NCBI GenBank assembly: GCA_030998225.1
Contig: JAPYXD010000686.1
Span: 3,782,001-3,846,000 of the forward strand
Source of the DNA: Diplolepis rosae
Taxonomy: Eukaryota; Arthropoda; Insecta; Hymenoptera; Diplolepididae
Direction: 5' to 3'
DNA length: 64,000 nt
Each line of letters begins with the position of its first letter. Position 1 is the first letter of the stretch. Below the pieces are notes generated by a model that had not been told where the DNA came from, searched no databases, and saw nothing but the letters and a program-made list of their open reading frames with translations. Of the stretch, positions 43,521 through 55,718 are shown piece by piece. The position numbers and the translations under genes are program-made.

Positions 43521-44024
43521 TCAGATTTAGAGTGTATACAAATTTCAAATATAAAGTGTACTCTGTACATTAATCAAACAAATTTAGAAGATGAATATTT
43601 TAATAAATATTCCTAAATATTATTGGAATATGATACATATCGATTTAGAAAAACTTCTTCAAAGTACTCAGACATTTTTCTTATTTTACGACATTTTTGC
43701 ACCATGTTTGACCTTTGGGTAGGATTCAAGAAAACAATTGTAGACATACTTTCATTACTTAGTAAAATACTATGAAGACTTGCTTTTTAAATTAAAGCGA
43801 AAACTTTTAAAACCTTTAACAATCGGTTGCATAGATTCTGCTCTAATCTTGGACGCAATTACAGAAATAGGTTTCTTTGCTTTTTTTAGATCTAGTTTTT
43901 GCCTTAAACATAAAAGAAAGAAAACACATTTGAAATATTAAAATAAAAAAGCTGGTTCATTCTTAGAGAATCCCAAATATTCTGAAATAAAACTCCTTTC
44001 CACACCACCACGGAGGTAGAGTTT

Positions 44025-44774
44025 ACTAGTAATAGTTCAATAAATTTTATGTTCTCTAAATTATTATATATAATTATAAAAATCGTTCGAATTTGAATTT
44101 CAAGGACTTGTACACACTTTCAAGGCACATCGTTTTTCCTTTTGCAAAAATTTTTAAAACTTCTAATTTTTCAAGTAATTGGGAGAAGTACATTTAAAAA
44201 AAAATTGTTTTCTCTACTTCCACTCGCGCTAGCTTAACACATTTTCTGAATTTTACGATTTTATTAATATTGTATTAAGTGTCTACATTTTCTGAAACTA
44301 TCTAAATGAGAAAAATTTTAATACTTTAGTAAAGAAAGTTTTCTGAAAAATTGTATCTCAATCAGATTAATAGCAAAAAAGTTACCAATGTTTTAAATAT
44401 CAAAAGAACGGTATAGAGGTCAAATTGGAGACGAAAACAAATAATAATAGCAACCTTCTTTTGTTTTCTTCTAAGATATACTTGATTCTCGCTTTATGCG
44501 TTATTTGAGAAGGCAAGAGTGTGGATTCTTCATATTTTTATCGTAATTCCTTATTGAAAACGGCAAAAGTAAGAATATTATATTATTATTTGGTGATACG
44601 TGAGTGCTCTTACGTACGTTATTGTTTGATGCTTGTGGGTAAGTTTATTTTGTGAAACTTAATTTGTGTGCAGATTACAAATTATTCACATTCGCTCAGT
44701 TTTATCGACTTTTCATCTTATTAATTCTTTTCAAATAATTCTGTTTTCCTTCGTCGTATAATTTATTGCTCACA
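44025..44774. other. hAT centre, upstream of transposase
   Basis: About 750 bp of AT-rich sequence between the left arm and the transposase start. It presumably contains the promoter. Nothing else is recognisable. Confidence 0.4.
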
Positions 44775-46996
44775 ATGAGTAATCCGGTTGACCCAAATTC
44801 GAGTGTTTTGAAGGACAGCCAGGTTCAAAAGAAGGTTGACCACCGTTTGAACTCTGGTTCAAACGAATGTCAACCCGCTAGAAAAGTCATGAAAAATGCA
44901 AAAAACTTTCAGTTGGGATGGTTTGAGGAATTTCCGTCGTGGAGAGAGTGGGTGGTTACATTAGCAGATGAAACAAGATTTCATTGCAAAATTTGTAATA
45001 AAACGTTGCTATGTGGCAAATCGGAAATTGAAAAGCATGAAGCATCTTTATCACACAGAAAGAAGCAAGAGTTTTCAAATAAATTAGAATGTTATGGAGT
45101 AGTAAGTGAAAATTCTTCTAATGTAACTGCCAATTCTTACAGTGTTGAACCTTGTGTAGCAAGTTCTTCTGCTTCAGAATTCACAAATTCCACGATTCCG
45201 GAAAGTGTTACTTTCAAACAGAAAGTACAAGAAGCAGAGATTAAAATTAGTACATTTTTCGTAGAGCATAATTTACCATTCGCGATTTCATCAGAATTGA
45301 TAGGACTTTTCCAAGATATGGAACCTTCGGTTTTAAAAGACGATAGATTGAGCAACACTAAAATGGTTCTAGTTGTAAATAACGTCGTATGTGCTGCTGA
45401 AACTGATTGCATGGCAAATATTTTGCGTAAGCAATCATTTCCAGTGTACGAAGACGAAACGACCGACAGGACTCTAGAAAAGTGGCTGTCATTAATGGTT
45501 CGATATGTGGAGCCAACGACATTTTCTGTCAGGGTGGAATTGCTCCAGCTTATTAATGTAAATGCTTCGGATTGTTCTGCCTCTAAAATTTTTGATGCGT
45601 TCGGAAAAGCATTGTCCGGGCAGAAAATCCCTTTATCTAATATCTGTGCTTTAGCTTGTGATAATGCACAGGTGATGGTCGGCAATAGGTCCTCATTTAA
45701 AACAAAATTAAAGGAAAAAAGTCCCCGTTTAATTGTTTTCCCGTGTGTCTCGCATTCGTCAGCAATTGTAGCAAAATATGCTTGTGCCACAATCCCAGAT
45801 GTAGAGGATTTAATCAAAGATTTGCCAGCTTTTCTTAATGCTAGCTCCAAGCGAACGGCTATTTTTCGATCGATTGTTTTGGAATTAGGAAATGACTATC
45901 AAAAAATTCCTAGTCATTCTGAAACTCGCTGGCTTGTCCGCTATCGATGCATAGATATTATAATAAAGAATTGGGAAGTTATTCTTCAGTATCTTATGGT
46001 CCTCGTATCTGAGAAGGTAGAGAAGGCCAAAGACTTGTTAGGAAAAATGCAGAATCCTTTGACACTCGCATATTTCCTATTCTTGAAATTTACTTTGAAT
46101 AGGTTCAACGTATACAATGCGAAATTTCAAAGTCGCGAAACAATGGTTCAGGAACTCCAGCCAATCTCGGCTAAATTCTTCGTATGGATTCTTAGCAGTT
46201 ATTTGAAAGAGAGTCTTCTTCAACCGAATTTATTCTTTCAAATCATTAGAAATGTTAACGTTGCAGATCCTAGTAATCAAAAGCCGCTTCAAGACATTGA
46301 CGTTGGTAAGGAAACGCGAGAATATTTCCAGCAGCAACTTGCAAAAAAGGAAATTGGATGTAGTAGAAGTTGATCTATTTCTTCGTAATTGCTTGAAATT
46401 TTATGTCACAGCAAGCGAAGTAATTCGCAATCGACTTCCTTTTGATGACATCTTTTTGTCTTGCGTTGCTGTTTTCCGGCCTCAAGTAGCTTTCTATGCT
46501 GATCGAAGCGAATCTTTTCCTAGGGTCTGGAAAGTTTGTCAAGATTTAGGGTCGTTTGATAGAATAGGTGTACAAAAAGAGTGGGCTTCTTTACTCAAAA
46601 TCAGACAGGAACTCAAAGAAAAGTGGTCGAATTTATCTTTTTGACGAAATGTGGTCTAGTATCGGTGTATCTTCGACGAGTACAGGAGAAAAACTTTTTC
46701 CAAATTTGACCTCAGTATTGAATCATGTTCGGAGTCTTCCTCATTCAAATGCTGAGGCGGAGCGAGGTTTCTCCATGCTTACGGACGCGAAAACTCCCAA
46801 AAGAAATCGCTTAGGAAACAGGACGGTCAACTCAATTTGTGTTACTCGATCAGCCCTAAAGGCGAGAGCTGAAACAGCCAGAACAACAAGCATCACTTCG
46901 AAGCATTTGCAATTGATGACCGAAAATCTATATGAGATGGCAGGAAGTGATAGGGAAAGTGGTTTGTCGCTCTTCGCTCACGAAGGAGAGGATTAA
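44775..46996 (+). pseudogene. hAT transposase, two frameshifts
   Basis: I start it at ATG 44775 (MSNPVDPNSS) because no domain lies further upstream. Domains: a C2H2/BED-like zinc finger around residues 70-100 (FHCKICNKTLLCGKSEIEKH then EASLSHRKK), a linker, and the RNase-H-fold core with DETTDRTLEKWLSLMVRYVE (first Asp region) and ALACDNAQVMVG (second Asp). Then follow VFPCVSHSSAIVAKYAC and ETRWLVRYRC. Near 46345 a frameshift moves the reading to frame 46252-46644 (VDLFLRNCLKFYVTASEVIR). A second near 46630 moves it to 46568-46996. That last frame carries the C-terminal hAT dimerisation block LFPNLTSVLNHVRSLPHSNA then EAERGFSML, with the catalytic Glu. About 740 residues in total, as expected for the family. 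Only two lesions suggest recent death. Confidence 0.9.
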
Positions 46997-47473
46997 TTCT
47001 AATGGCCAAGGCATGGCGTTAATCAATTTCAAACCTCTTTCTTACTCACAAAATAATTATATTTTATTTCTAATATCAGAGATACATTCTTTATTCCTTT
47101 CTTCGCGTGCCTCGGGTATGGAAATTGTTTAGTTTTAATTATTATTTTGTGAGCAAGAAAACGTACTGAAATTGAGTAATATCACGCTTTGGGCATAAGT
47201 GAGAGGCAAGGGGACTCACAATAATCAAGCACCCCAAATCATCCCGAATTAATCAAACTTCTTCATTATTTGATTTAAAACAAAACATTTTTGTTCGACG
47301 TATACTGGCATTTGATAGAGGCAAGCCTGAAGTACGGGCTACATTTGTAGCGTTTTTTACCACTTTGCTTCATTTTTTTCCTTTTTTCTTTTTGCTTGAA
47401 AGCAAAAACCCTTTTCGTTTCCTAGGACGTGGACTGGGCCTACAGGGGATACCACGTGAAAAAAACGAGCCTT
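46997..47473. other. hAT centre, downstream of transposase
   Basis: About 480 bp of 3' sequence between the stop and the right arm. Short frames only; no recognisable motif. Confidence 0.4.
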
Positions 47474-50432
47474 AAACTCTACCTCCGTGGTGGTGTGGAA
47501 AGGAGTTTTATTTCAGAATATTTGGGATTCTCTAAGAATGAACCAGCTTTTTTTATTTTAATATTTCAAATGTCTTTTCTTTCTTTTATGTTTAAGGCAA
47601 AAACTAGATCTAAAAAAAGCAAAGAAACCTATTTCTCTAATTGCGTCCAAGATTAGAGCAGCATCTATGCAACCGATTGTTAAAGGTTTTAAAAGTTTTC
47701 GCTTTAATTTAAAAAGCAAGTCTTCATAGTATTTTACTAAGTAATGAAAGTATGTCTACAATTGTTTTCTTGAATCCTACCCAAAGGTCAAACATGGTGC
47801 AAAAATGTCGTAAAATAAGAAAAATGTCTGAGTACTTTGAAGAAGTTTTTCTAAATCGATATGTATCATATTCCAATAATATTTAGGAATATTTATTAAA
47901 ATATTCATCTTCTAAATTTGTTTGATTAATGTAAAGAGTACACTTTATATTTGAAATTTGTATACACTCTAAATCTGAATCAGTCAAATTTTCACTGATT
48001 GAATCAGTGATTTGCCTTTTCACTGAATCATCAGTGGAAACAATATTTTTCACTGTTAAATCAGCTACTTTTCACTGAAGTAATCAGTGAAATTTGACTG
48101 ATTCACAGTAACCTGTTTTTAGTTATTTAAATCAGTCAAATTTCACTGATAATCAGTAGATTTTGACTGATTCATATTTGAATTTTGTACAGTTTTTAAA
48201 AAAATCCGAAATTATTTGAATTTATTAGTTTATTTATAAAATTTGAGAATGTTGTAGTCGATATTTCTATATAGAACTTTAAGCATTTATGGACATAAAA
48301 TTTCATTTAAAGTTTCTTCTATCGGTATTTCAAACTGTCAACAATTTTGCAAGATCAGTCAAATGCAAAATTTGACAGAGTTTTTAATTCCAAAGTATTT
48401 ACATTTATTTTTTAAATATTTTGAAAATAATTCGACTAAAATAATGATTAATAAGATTTTGTAACATTGTGGGAATATTGGAACGCTGCAAGATTAAATT
48501 TTGAGTACAATTTTCAATTAATGAATGTTTAAAGAATTGAGTGAAAGCATCAATTAAAAAATATTTTTACTTTATAAATTTGATTAAGTGCAGTAATAAG
48601 AAAATTTTGACTTTCTATAAAGCATTTCATTTATCTGATTAAAAGTATGTGCATACGTCACTAAAACGTAAGATTAAAAAACTTTAAACTGCTTTTACCA
48701 TCAATCTATGAATGTGGATTTTAAACCTTAATTTAATGTGTCTTATTTTTTTTTGATAAAATATTTTTAACATAATTTTTTGCTTAAAGTAGCCGATTTA
48801 CTCGATTAAAAATTGGTCAACTTGTATATTTCAAAATTCTGTAATAAAAGTATTTTCATATTATGTTTTTGTATCCTATGCGTAGAATTTTAATTTTAAA
48901 ATTGAGATTTCTCACAAAGAAGAAAGATTGTCTTATTAAAGCAGTTTATTCCCAGAAATTAAAAATCATTTACTTAATATTTCGATTCCAAACATTGAAT
49001 ATTTATTGACTTTGAATAAAACAGAAAAAAAATTTTATGAAGTTTTAAAATCCTTTTACAATGTTACGAATTGGGCCGAATTTAGAATTACGAAATCTTT
49101 CATTAGAAAAAGAAAAAGTCACTCACATGAAATAAACTTCTGTAAGAATTATCAAGATTGAAGAGATGTTAAAATATTTGAAAAATAATGCAATTGTAAA
49201 ATTGCAATTTATATCAATATTTGACAAATTTTTAGCTTTCTCAATCAAAGCATTATCCGGAAATTTTTAGTTCCTATGAAAAGATGGAATATTTATCGAT
49301 TTCTTGAATGTTCATACATTAAAAAAATATCGAATTAGAGAATTGTATGCAAAGTATTTTCCATTAAGAAGACATAAACATGACATAATTAGTTTTATAT
49401 CTACATTTTCAGCTTACTTTTTTGTGGCTTAAGCATACATTTTTGAATTCGAAATACAAAAATGCTCTACAGAGTTGAAGTATTTCCTGAATCAATTATT
49501 ATTGATCCTGAATTCTATTGGAAAATTTGTTGTTTACTGTTCAATTCTTACTACGATTTCAGACGGACAGACAAATTAAGAACTACAAAATATTTCATCC
49601 AAAAGATTGCACTCCTCCATAAAATCTTGTCAAATTGTAACAAGATTTGAACACTTCGAACGAACATTTTTATGTAAAATTCAAAGTTGATTGATATTTA
49701 TATGTTAATATGGAAATACCAATAAACACATAATTTAGATTTTTAATTTATCTACTGCTATTAGACAATTTTCCATTTCCGTAGAGATTTTAAGTTTTGG
49801 AATGAAAAGTTTGTGCTTAGGCTTTAAAAATGTGAGATGAAAATATTTCTAACATATAACTGAAAATATAAATTATGAACTTGAATTTTATGTTCATTTT
49901 ATCTTGATAGAAAATATTGTTCTAGTTGAAAAATTGTTAAATGTACAAAATTAGTAAGAAGTATATAAATTTGAATGGAAAATTATATATTGATTCAAAT
50001 TTTATACATTTATTGTCACTAAATTTCACTGAAAGTTTATTTTTGATGTGTTGAAATCCTCATGAAATTTTCCAAGATCATACTGATGTTTATTTCATGC
50101 AGACTTTCTTCAAGAAATTGAAGAAAAGTGTTATTTCTTGAACTATATACTTCGTAAATTCAAATTCGTCGTCTGCTTCGCGCCGCTTTTGCACGTATTC
50201 GAGAAAAATACAATTCTTAATTTCGACTCGATAAACGAAAGCGTGAAATCTAAAAATAACTTGAAAACTCAAGCATTGTAACGAAGTCCGTCTTCGTGCA
50301 CCTTCGGCTTTACACGAAGCTGGTGACCGCAGCGTGTAGCAGAACCGACACACTGACACGCCACGTTTGCATGTGTTTCTCCGAGATGGGAACATGGTGG
50401 GGGCCGAAAAATCCCACGTTCTGGAGACACTG
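47474..50432 (-). repeat. hAT right inverted arm
   Basis: This is the inverse of 41069-44024, starting AAACTCTACCTCCGTGGTGG and ending CTGGAGACACTG. It carries the mirror of the motif cluster (about 47979-48175) and of both arm open frames. Differences from the left arm are scattered substitutions and small indels. No large rearrangement was noticed. Confidence 0.85.
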
Positions 50433-50440
50433 ATCTGGGC
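50433..50440 (+). repeat. 8-bp target site duplication, right copy
   Basis: ATCTGGGC directly follows the CACTG end of the hAT element and equals 41061-41068. Confidence 0.9.
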
Positions 50441-52520
50441 AGGTTAAAATGGGTTCTGATGTCAAGAGTTTCTTTATTTTCTCAATAGCTTCTGTTTGTT
50501 CTATTCCCCACTCCCACTTCTTATTCTTTTTTAACAATCTGTTTAATGGCTTTATGATTTCGGAAAGTGTGGTATAAACCTTTTATACCAACTTGCTATT
50601 CCTATCAGTCGTTGTAACTGTTTGATATTTTTGGGTATGGGGAATTCCGAGATTGTTTGAATCTTATCATCGTCAATTGCTAGATTTGCTTTATTAATTT
50701 TATCTAATACGAGATTCAAATATGTCAGGTGATTATGAAAATTTTAAGTTACAATGATATCTCATCTAAGTAACAAAACCAATCGAAAAAAAGGTTCTAT
50801 TATCCCTTGTTTTAACATTTTGTCTATTTCGTCATTTATTTTTTTCTCTTACTTTAGGGTTTACATGACAGTATCTTTGTAAGGGTTTGTTTTGGGATTT
50901 TGGACGTTTTTTGTTTTTTTGGGATGGGCCTGGGTTCTCATTTGCTTGATTGAGATCATTTAGGTTCCTTCCTACCACGGTTTTACTATTTTCTCTTTTG
51001 CTTTTTAATTATATTTTGCCCCCAAATTTCGGTTTTAATCCTTTGTTATTATTTTATATGCCTTTCGTTTCTGACTTAATTTGATTGATTTTGCTGGTTT
51101 GTATATTACTATTCTTTTTTATTTTCACTTATTCCGTTACTATCTTACTTAATTGTTTTTGTCGCCTTTTTACTATCTGATGTAGCGTTTTTTATGATTA
51201 TTTTGGGTAGGAAATGAGGCCTTGCCTCCATTTTATAGCGAGTTGGTGGGCTACCTGGTAGCCACCAAGTTCCGGTATTGTAATTACCAATCATGATAGG
51301 AATAACTGCCCGTCCTATTATTTCTACTGATCCTCCGTTCGCTACTATTAGACTTTATGAGGTTGGTTTAGAAATCGGTTAATTTAAACTTAGAATTTCT
51401 TCTAGTAATTCATTGCAAACATATGAATGTGTGGCCCCTGTATCGACTAATATTCTAAATGAGTCGTCTTCAAATTTTATTATTAAATGAAACCTTGTTT
51501 CACCCAATTCCTCGGTATCCGAATTTAAATACTCTGGCGTTCTGGCAATGGGTTTTGTTACTGTTGTTTTCATTACCCACCTTTTTAGTTTCCCTGGTTG
51601 TAACTCAAGTATGGATATTCCCATTTGAGGTGTCCCGGTTTTTTGCAGTTGTAACAGTTTAACTGTATTAAATTTTCATTCGTGTTCACGTTCTGCAACT
51701 GCGTGCCCTGTTTTCACCAAATTAGATTATCCTGCATTTTATTGTTCCAGTTTTCGTTTCTCTGGTTCTGGTTCTCGTTACTTGAACATTGCTTTTGGAA
51801 ATTTTTTGCCCATTTTCTCCTGGGTTGTCCTGATTTTCTGCTGAAAAGTCTATCGTAGGCTGTGCTTGACCTGGTACTGTACTTAACGCAAATTGGGCCA
51901 TCCTGGGAATTAGTTGATTATACGGGTTGTATTTAAATTTATTTTGATTATTTCCGAATCTAGGTTGGAATTCTTGAAAAAGTCTGGGTTAAGGAGTGTT
52001 TTGGAATGCAGGGTATGGGTTGGATCTCTGTAGATAAAGCATTTGATATTGTGGGACATTATATCTTTGTTCTACCCACAAGGCTCTAGGTATATTCTGT
52101 TGTCTCCTATTTTGAAAATTTTAGTTTTTATTTTCATACTGATAGTCGGCCTCAGAGTATTCTTTTCTGTTTTTGTTATTTTCTATCTTCGGTTCCGTTA
52201 TTTATAATACTTGTCCCCTAATTTTGGAATTTTCCAATTTGATTTCCAACTCTTCGCCTAGATCTTCGATTTCTTCAAATGTGCCGAACTCGTTACGCTT
52301 AATATACATTTTATATTCAATTTTCAAATTTTCATTTGCGCGACGTAATTCCCATTCTAGATTTTTCCTGGGGTGAAGTTTCATAGAAAGTTTTCTAATT
52401 CCTGTTAAATAAGAGTGAATGTCTTGATTCCGTCTTTGGTTGCAAAATTGTATTTTTTGTTTTATTTGCTCTAAAAATTTTTCGTCTATATATGTTTTCG
52501 TAAATTATTTTCAAAAATCT
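50441..52520 (-). pseudogene. Ty3/gypsy gag-protease-RT remnant (right part)
   Basis: This is the upstream half of the pol remnant left of the hAT. From about 52384: a gag helix region (MKLHPRKNLEWELRRANENL) and, near 51650, a knuckle CYNCKKPGHLKWEY whose last Cys is Tyr. Then comes an aspartic protease with ILVDTGATHSYV (51624-51379). The reverse transcriptase is mostly deleted; a YLDD relative reading CYLDEI lies near 50755. The thumb RLIGIASWYKRFIPHF (about 50620) and KKNKKWEWGIEQTEAIEKIKKLLTSEPIL (50537-50450) lead to CPD, where the hAT interrupts. The continuation is at 41060. Confidence 0.75.
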
Positions 52521-52617
52521 GATAAGAGTTTCCACGAATTTTTATTTATTAAACACCAGTCTTCAGCATCTTCAATTAGCAATGCATCTAGGTATTTTTG
52601 ATTCTGTTCATTAGTAA

Positions 52618-53005
52618 TTTTTATTTCTAATTATTCTAAACTTAAAAAAATATTTATTGTTATTTGTGATTATTAACAATTATTTAAATCCAATATTATC
52701 CCCATATTAACGAATAGAACAATGATATGTAAACATTTTTTATTTATTAAAATTATTATAAAATAGAACATTAATAAAAATTTTAATATTCATTGTAAAT
52801 ATTAACTAATAATGAAAGGGCAGGAAATAAAGGAAACACGTTTTTGGATCAGAGAACATATAAGAGAGCTTTACTTAAGCGCCACTTTTGTGCGTGGCCT
52901 ATTCGGTCCTGCCTTAATGAAGGAGGCGACAAACAAACCGACCGAGAACCGTGATCGTCGATTAAAATTCAATTCAGATAAGATTGAACATTTTTAATCG
53001 TATTA
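52618..53005 (+). mobile_element. Foldback element, partial second copy
   Basis: The sequence from TTATTTCTAATTATTCTAAAC to ATTTTTAATCGTAT matches, in inverse, the interior and inner arm of the element at 38296-39581. The outer arm and both tips are missing. A 61-codon frame (52812-52997, starting MKGQEIKETRFWIREHIREL) equals the frame 38852-38667 in the complete element apart from a few residues. Confidence 0.75.
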
Positions 53006-53079
53006 AAATCGTGTACTACCATCTTGTAAATCACGCCATACAAAATTTTAGACAGATCCACGGGTTAGTTTTGATACAA

Positions 53080-53601
53080 TAAAGAGAGAACAATATCGAC
53101 CCGCAATTTGCTTTCTATTTTTGGATAGAAAACGTGAGATGAAATAAAGGCAATATTGGATGCTGTCTATGGGTACTTTCCAATATCTATGACAATCGTG
53201 AGATATCGTTTCGACACATTTAACTGTGGCCGTACATTTGTTTTTTATGAGAAGCGCCCAGGCCCCTTGGAAGACGTTGTGTCTGCGAAATTGTTGAAAA
53301 GTTCCATGAAATGATTCTTGCTGATCGCTGGAAGAAAGTGCACGCAATAGCAGAGGCCGTAAACGTGTCGCGTGAAACAGGAATCAAAATTTTACCAGAT
53401 GAGTTAAGAATAAGGAAGCTTTTAGCCCCATGGGTGCCGTGATTGCTCACAATGGATAACAGTCGAATGCGGCTGTCAATTTCGAAGCAGTTATTGGACC
53501 TCTTTAAGAGGAATCCTCAGGAGATTTTGCGCCGAGTTGTCACCGCTGATAGAAACTGGATCCATTACTATACACCACAGACCAAGCGACAATCAAAACA
53601 A
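53080..53601 (+). pseudogene. Mariner transposase middle segment
   Basis: A degenerate plus-strand reading gives FDTFNCGRTFVFYEKRPGRR (linker), HAIAEAVNVSRETGIKILPD (second helix-turn-helix), LRIRKLLAPWVP, then after frame breaks KQLLDLFKRNPQEILRRVVT and ADRNWIHYYTPQTKRQSKQW. That last piece includes the first catalytic region, with DRNW in place of the usual DETW. It is truncated exactly where R1-type ORF1 sequence starts on the other strand (about 53602). Confidence 0.7.
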
Positions 53602-54814
53602 TGAATGTTTCGAGGCGTGTCTGCTTCGAAAAAGGCAAAAACGGTCTGGCCCACGACAATCCGTTGCCATGTGGCCAAAGCCAAGGCAGGGGTAGCACCG
53701 GCTGATCTCCTTTCTCCTGCGCACCCTGAAGGATACCCACCCAATCTTGATGTGGGTCACCTTGAGAAGTTTCAAGGCTCTTGCCTCCTCCAATAGCACG
53801 TACGCTTTTTTTCCATCGATAGGGTGTCTTCGTCAGGGAGACCCTAAACTCCATTTCTAACTCTTGCTCGAAAAAGCCTCTTACAGTCTCCTAGACGTCT
53901 CCGGCTTCAATGCTTGCGTCTAGATCGGAGATCTCAACCTTAATCTAGGGGATAAGATGACGGTCTGCCCCACTAGCTCCCTCTGCCTCTTCAAAGGCGG
54001 TGTCTAGCCGCTCTCTGTCTTTTTTAGAACATTTCAGTTCTACTAACAAGTCTTCGGAGCGCGTCTCCCTGATTCCCTGAACTGTGGCACCTAGTTAATC
54101 AGGGTTGACGCGCTTTTTAAGCTCACGTAGGATTGAAGCGTAGCTAATTCCTTGTACCGGTTTTATGAGCAGCGCTTCTGGAAGCGCTTGACTGTGTCTC
54201 TTTGGCGTTCTTTCAGCATTATTCCTCTTCTTTTTTAGCAGGTTCTTTCTAGCCGGAACCTCCACCCACTTCTCTTCTTCATTGGAGGCTTTAGGCCTCT
54301 TCTTTGCTGGTTTTTTCGCCGCAGACACCTCCGGACTCGCAGTCGGCTCTCTAAACCACTTCCACGTGTCTGGCGTGGACCTCGCAGCTGGCTGTGGGTG
54401 GGTTTGGCTACCTTCGTCCGCAACTTCCTTGCTTTTCGGTGGTCCTACTTCCTTTATCTTCTGTACCATCAGACCTCTCATCAGGTACTCGAAGGAATCG
54501 AGGTAGCAGACGGTATTCCCCATGTCGTATTGCAGCGCTCCGAGCTCCTTCTTCGCCTCCTGAATGCCTCCCCTGATAGGGAGGTGCATATTCTTTTTGC
54601 TCCTGGAGAAGCTATCCATCTTCTCCAGGGCCGACTCCACCTTCTGCCTATCTAATAGGCCCTTAACATCAGAACAAACCGGTAAGTCAATAAAAAAAAA
54701 AACCTTTTTCATTAAACTTCTCTTCACCTTTTCACACTTAGAGTCACGGTGTGTTTTTTTAGGGTTGGACAAAACTAGACTCTGCCAACCGAAGGAAAAC
54801 CAACCTGCCACCAA
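53602..54814 (-). pseudogene. R1-type ORF1 (gag-like) with CCHC knuckles
   Basis: This is the most complete ORF1 of its kind here. The N-terminal frame 54814-54095 includes KKELGALQYDMGNTVCYLDS and FEYLMRGLMVQ, a basic middle (KWVEVPARKNLLKKKRNN), and ALLIKPVQGISYASILRELK. After a stop and frameshifts it continues with the acidic EISDLDASIEAG segment (about 53930). It ends in knuckles within RCYPCLGFGHMATDCRGPDRFC (53799-53593 frame), C-x2-C-x4-H-x4-C followed by a further Cys. ORF1 would bind element RNA. ORF2 is absent; the 3' end is fused to mariner sequence. Confidence 0.8.
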
Positions 54815-54960
54815 CTCTTTTTCTCTTTACAAGTCGCTTGGGTCAATATAGTAATTTTCAATAAACTATTCTTGTTAAACCTAATTGTTATTTAATTTAT
54901 TTGGCTCGTCCTCTACCCTGTGATTTGTTAATTACTTTTACCAATAAACAGAGGAATATA

Positions 54961-55716
54961 AAGGGTTTCCCAATAGGGGTGATATGATTTTGAATGTCCC
55001 TATCGGGCTCATTTGAACTGAAATTTTTGACGTCTGCTGTCAGTTGTCATCAGTAAGGTTTGCCATTTAATCATGAGTAGTTTCACGCTTCCACAACGTT
55101 TGGAAATTGTCCAATTATTTTATCAAATTTCGAGAAGTTTTGTCGGTGTTCAAAGAGCATATCGTGCAAAATATGGTCGTCATTCTGCTCCATCCGCGCT
55201 CTCAATTCGTCGAACAATCGATAAGTTGGAGAGTGAATTTACTCTATTGGATACTAAGCCTAAAAATCGTATGCGTACCGCACGTTCTACACAGAATATA
55301 GCCGCCTACAGGCCAGTATGGAGGAAAACCGTGAATTGTCCGTGCCACGCCGATCTCAGGAATTGGGTCTGTCCAGGATGACTACCTGGCGTATTTTGCG
55401 ATTGGATCTTGGCCTGCATCCCTATAAGATGATTCTGGCCCAAGAACTGAAGCCTAATGACCATCGTTTGCGTCGGGAGTTCGCGGATTGGGCTCTGGAA
55501 TGAATTGAAAATCATCCCAATTTTGATCGAAAAATCATCTTTTCTGATGAGGCGCATTTTTGGCTCAAGTCTCGGAGGACATTTGGCCGATATATTGTTT
55601 AAATCATAAATGGCATCGAATATCCAATATAATAAAAAAGATTTCGATCAATTCCGAATGAATATTCAGTGTTTTTTTTCAATTTCAAAACATATCACCC
55701 TTATTGGGAAACCCTT
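54961..55716 (+). mobile_element. DD41D-related Tc1/mariner element, internally deleted
   Basis: Ends AAGGGTTTCCCAATAGGGGT (54961) and the inverse (to 55716) are flanked by TA on both sides (54959-54960 and 55717-55718). At 756 bp it lacks the catalytic half of the gene. The ends match those of the element at 11881-15904. Confidence 0.85.
55073..55601 (+). pseudogene. DD41D-type transposase, N-terminal half
   Basis: MSSFTLPQRLEIVQLFYQIS and RAKYGRHSAPSALSIRRTID form the first helix-turn-helix. A frameshift near 55310 leads to ENRELSVPRRSQELGLSRMT, TTWRILRLDLGLHPYKMILA and QELKPNDHRLRREFADWALE. After one stop, NFDRKIIFSDEAHFWL gives the first catalytic Asp. The reading then falls into the 3' terminal region, so the second and third Asp are deleted. 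Confidence 0.8.
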
Positions 55717-55718
55717 TA

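Larger units (their letters stand above)
41069..44024 (+). repeat. hAT left inverted arm
   Basis: This arm is the inverse of 47474-50432. Landmarks from the tip are GCTTCGTGTAAAGCCGAAGG, an open frame 41043-41411, a second frame 42039-41851 on the other strand, an AT-rich body, a cluster of CAGTGA/TGACTGA words (43328-43520), and an inner end CACCACCACGGAGGTAGAGT. The inner border is sharp at 44024. Confidence 0.85.
41069..50432. mobile_element. hAT transposon with ~2.96-kb inverted arms, 9,364 bp
   Basis: The left end CAGTGTCTCCAGAACGTTGG (41069) and the inverse right end (to 50432) are flanked by perfect 8-bp duplications ATCTGGGC. The left arm, 41069-44024 (2,956 bp), and the right arm, 47474-50432 (2,959 bp), are inverted copies over their whole length with scattered differences. 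The unique centre (44025-47473, 3.45 kb) contains a hAT transposase. An 8-bp duplication and CAGNG-type ends are hallmarks of hAT, but hAT terminal repeats are normally tens of bp. The arm size is exceptional. No inner, shorter hAT ends were seen at the arm-centre borders. Confidence 0.85.

Noticed and set aside
45137..45850. 237-codon minus-strand open frame
   Set aside because: Antisense shadow of the hAT transposase; no family resemblance of its own.
52618..53005. Treating the foldback copies at 38.3 and 52.6 kb as LTRs of the gypsy between them
   Set aside because: They are in inverse orientation, only one has tips, and the 38.3-kb copy lies inside the integrase frame with its own TA duplication.
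54282..54851. Plus-strand open frames of 60-95 codons
   Set aside because: They overlap the R1-type ORF1 on the minus strand and show no motif.
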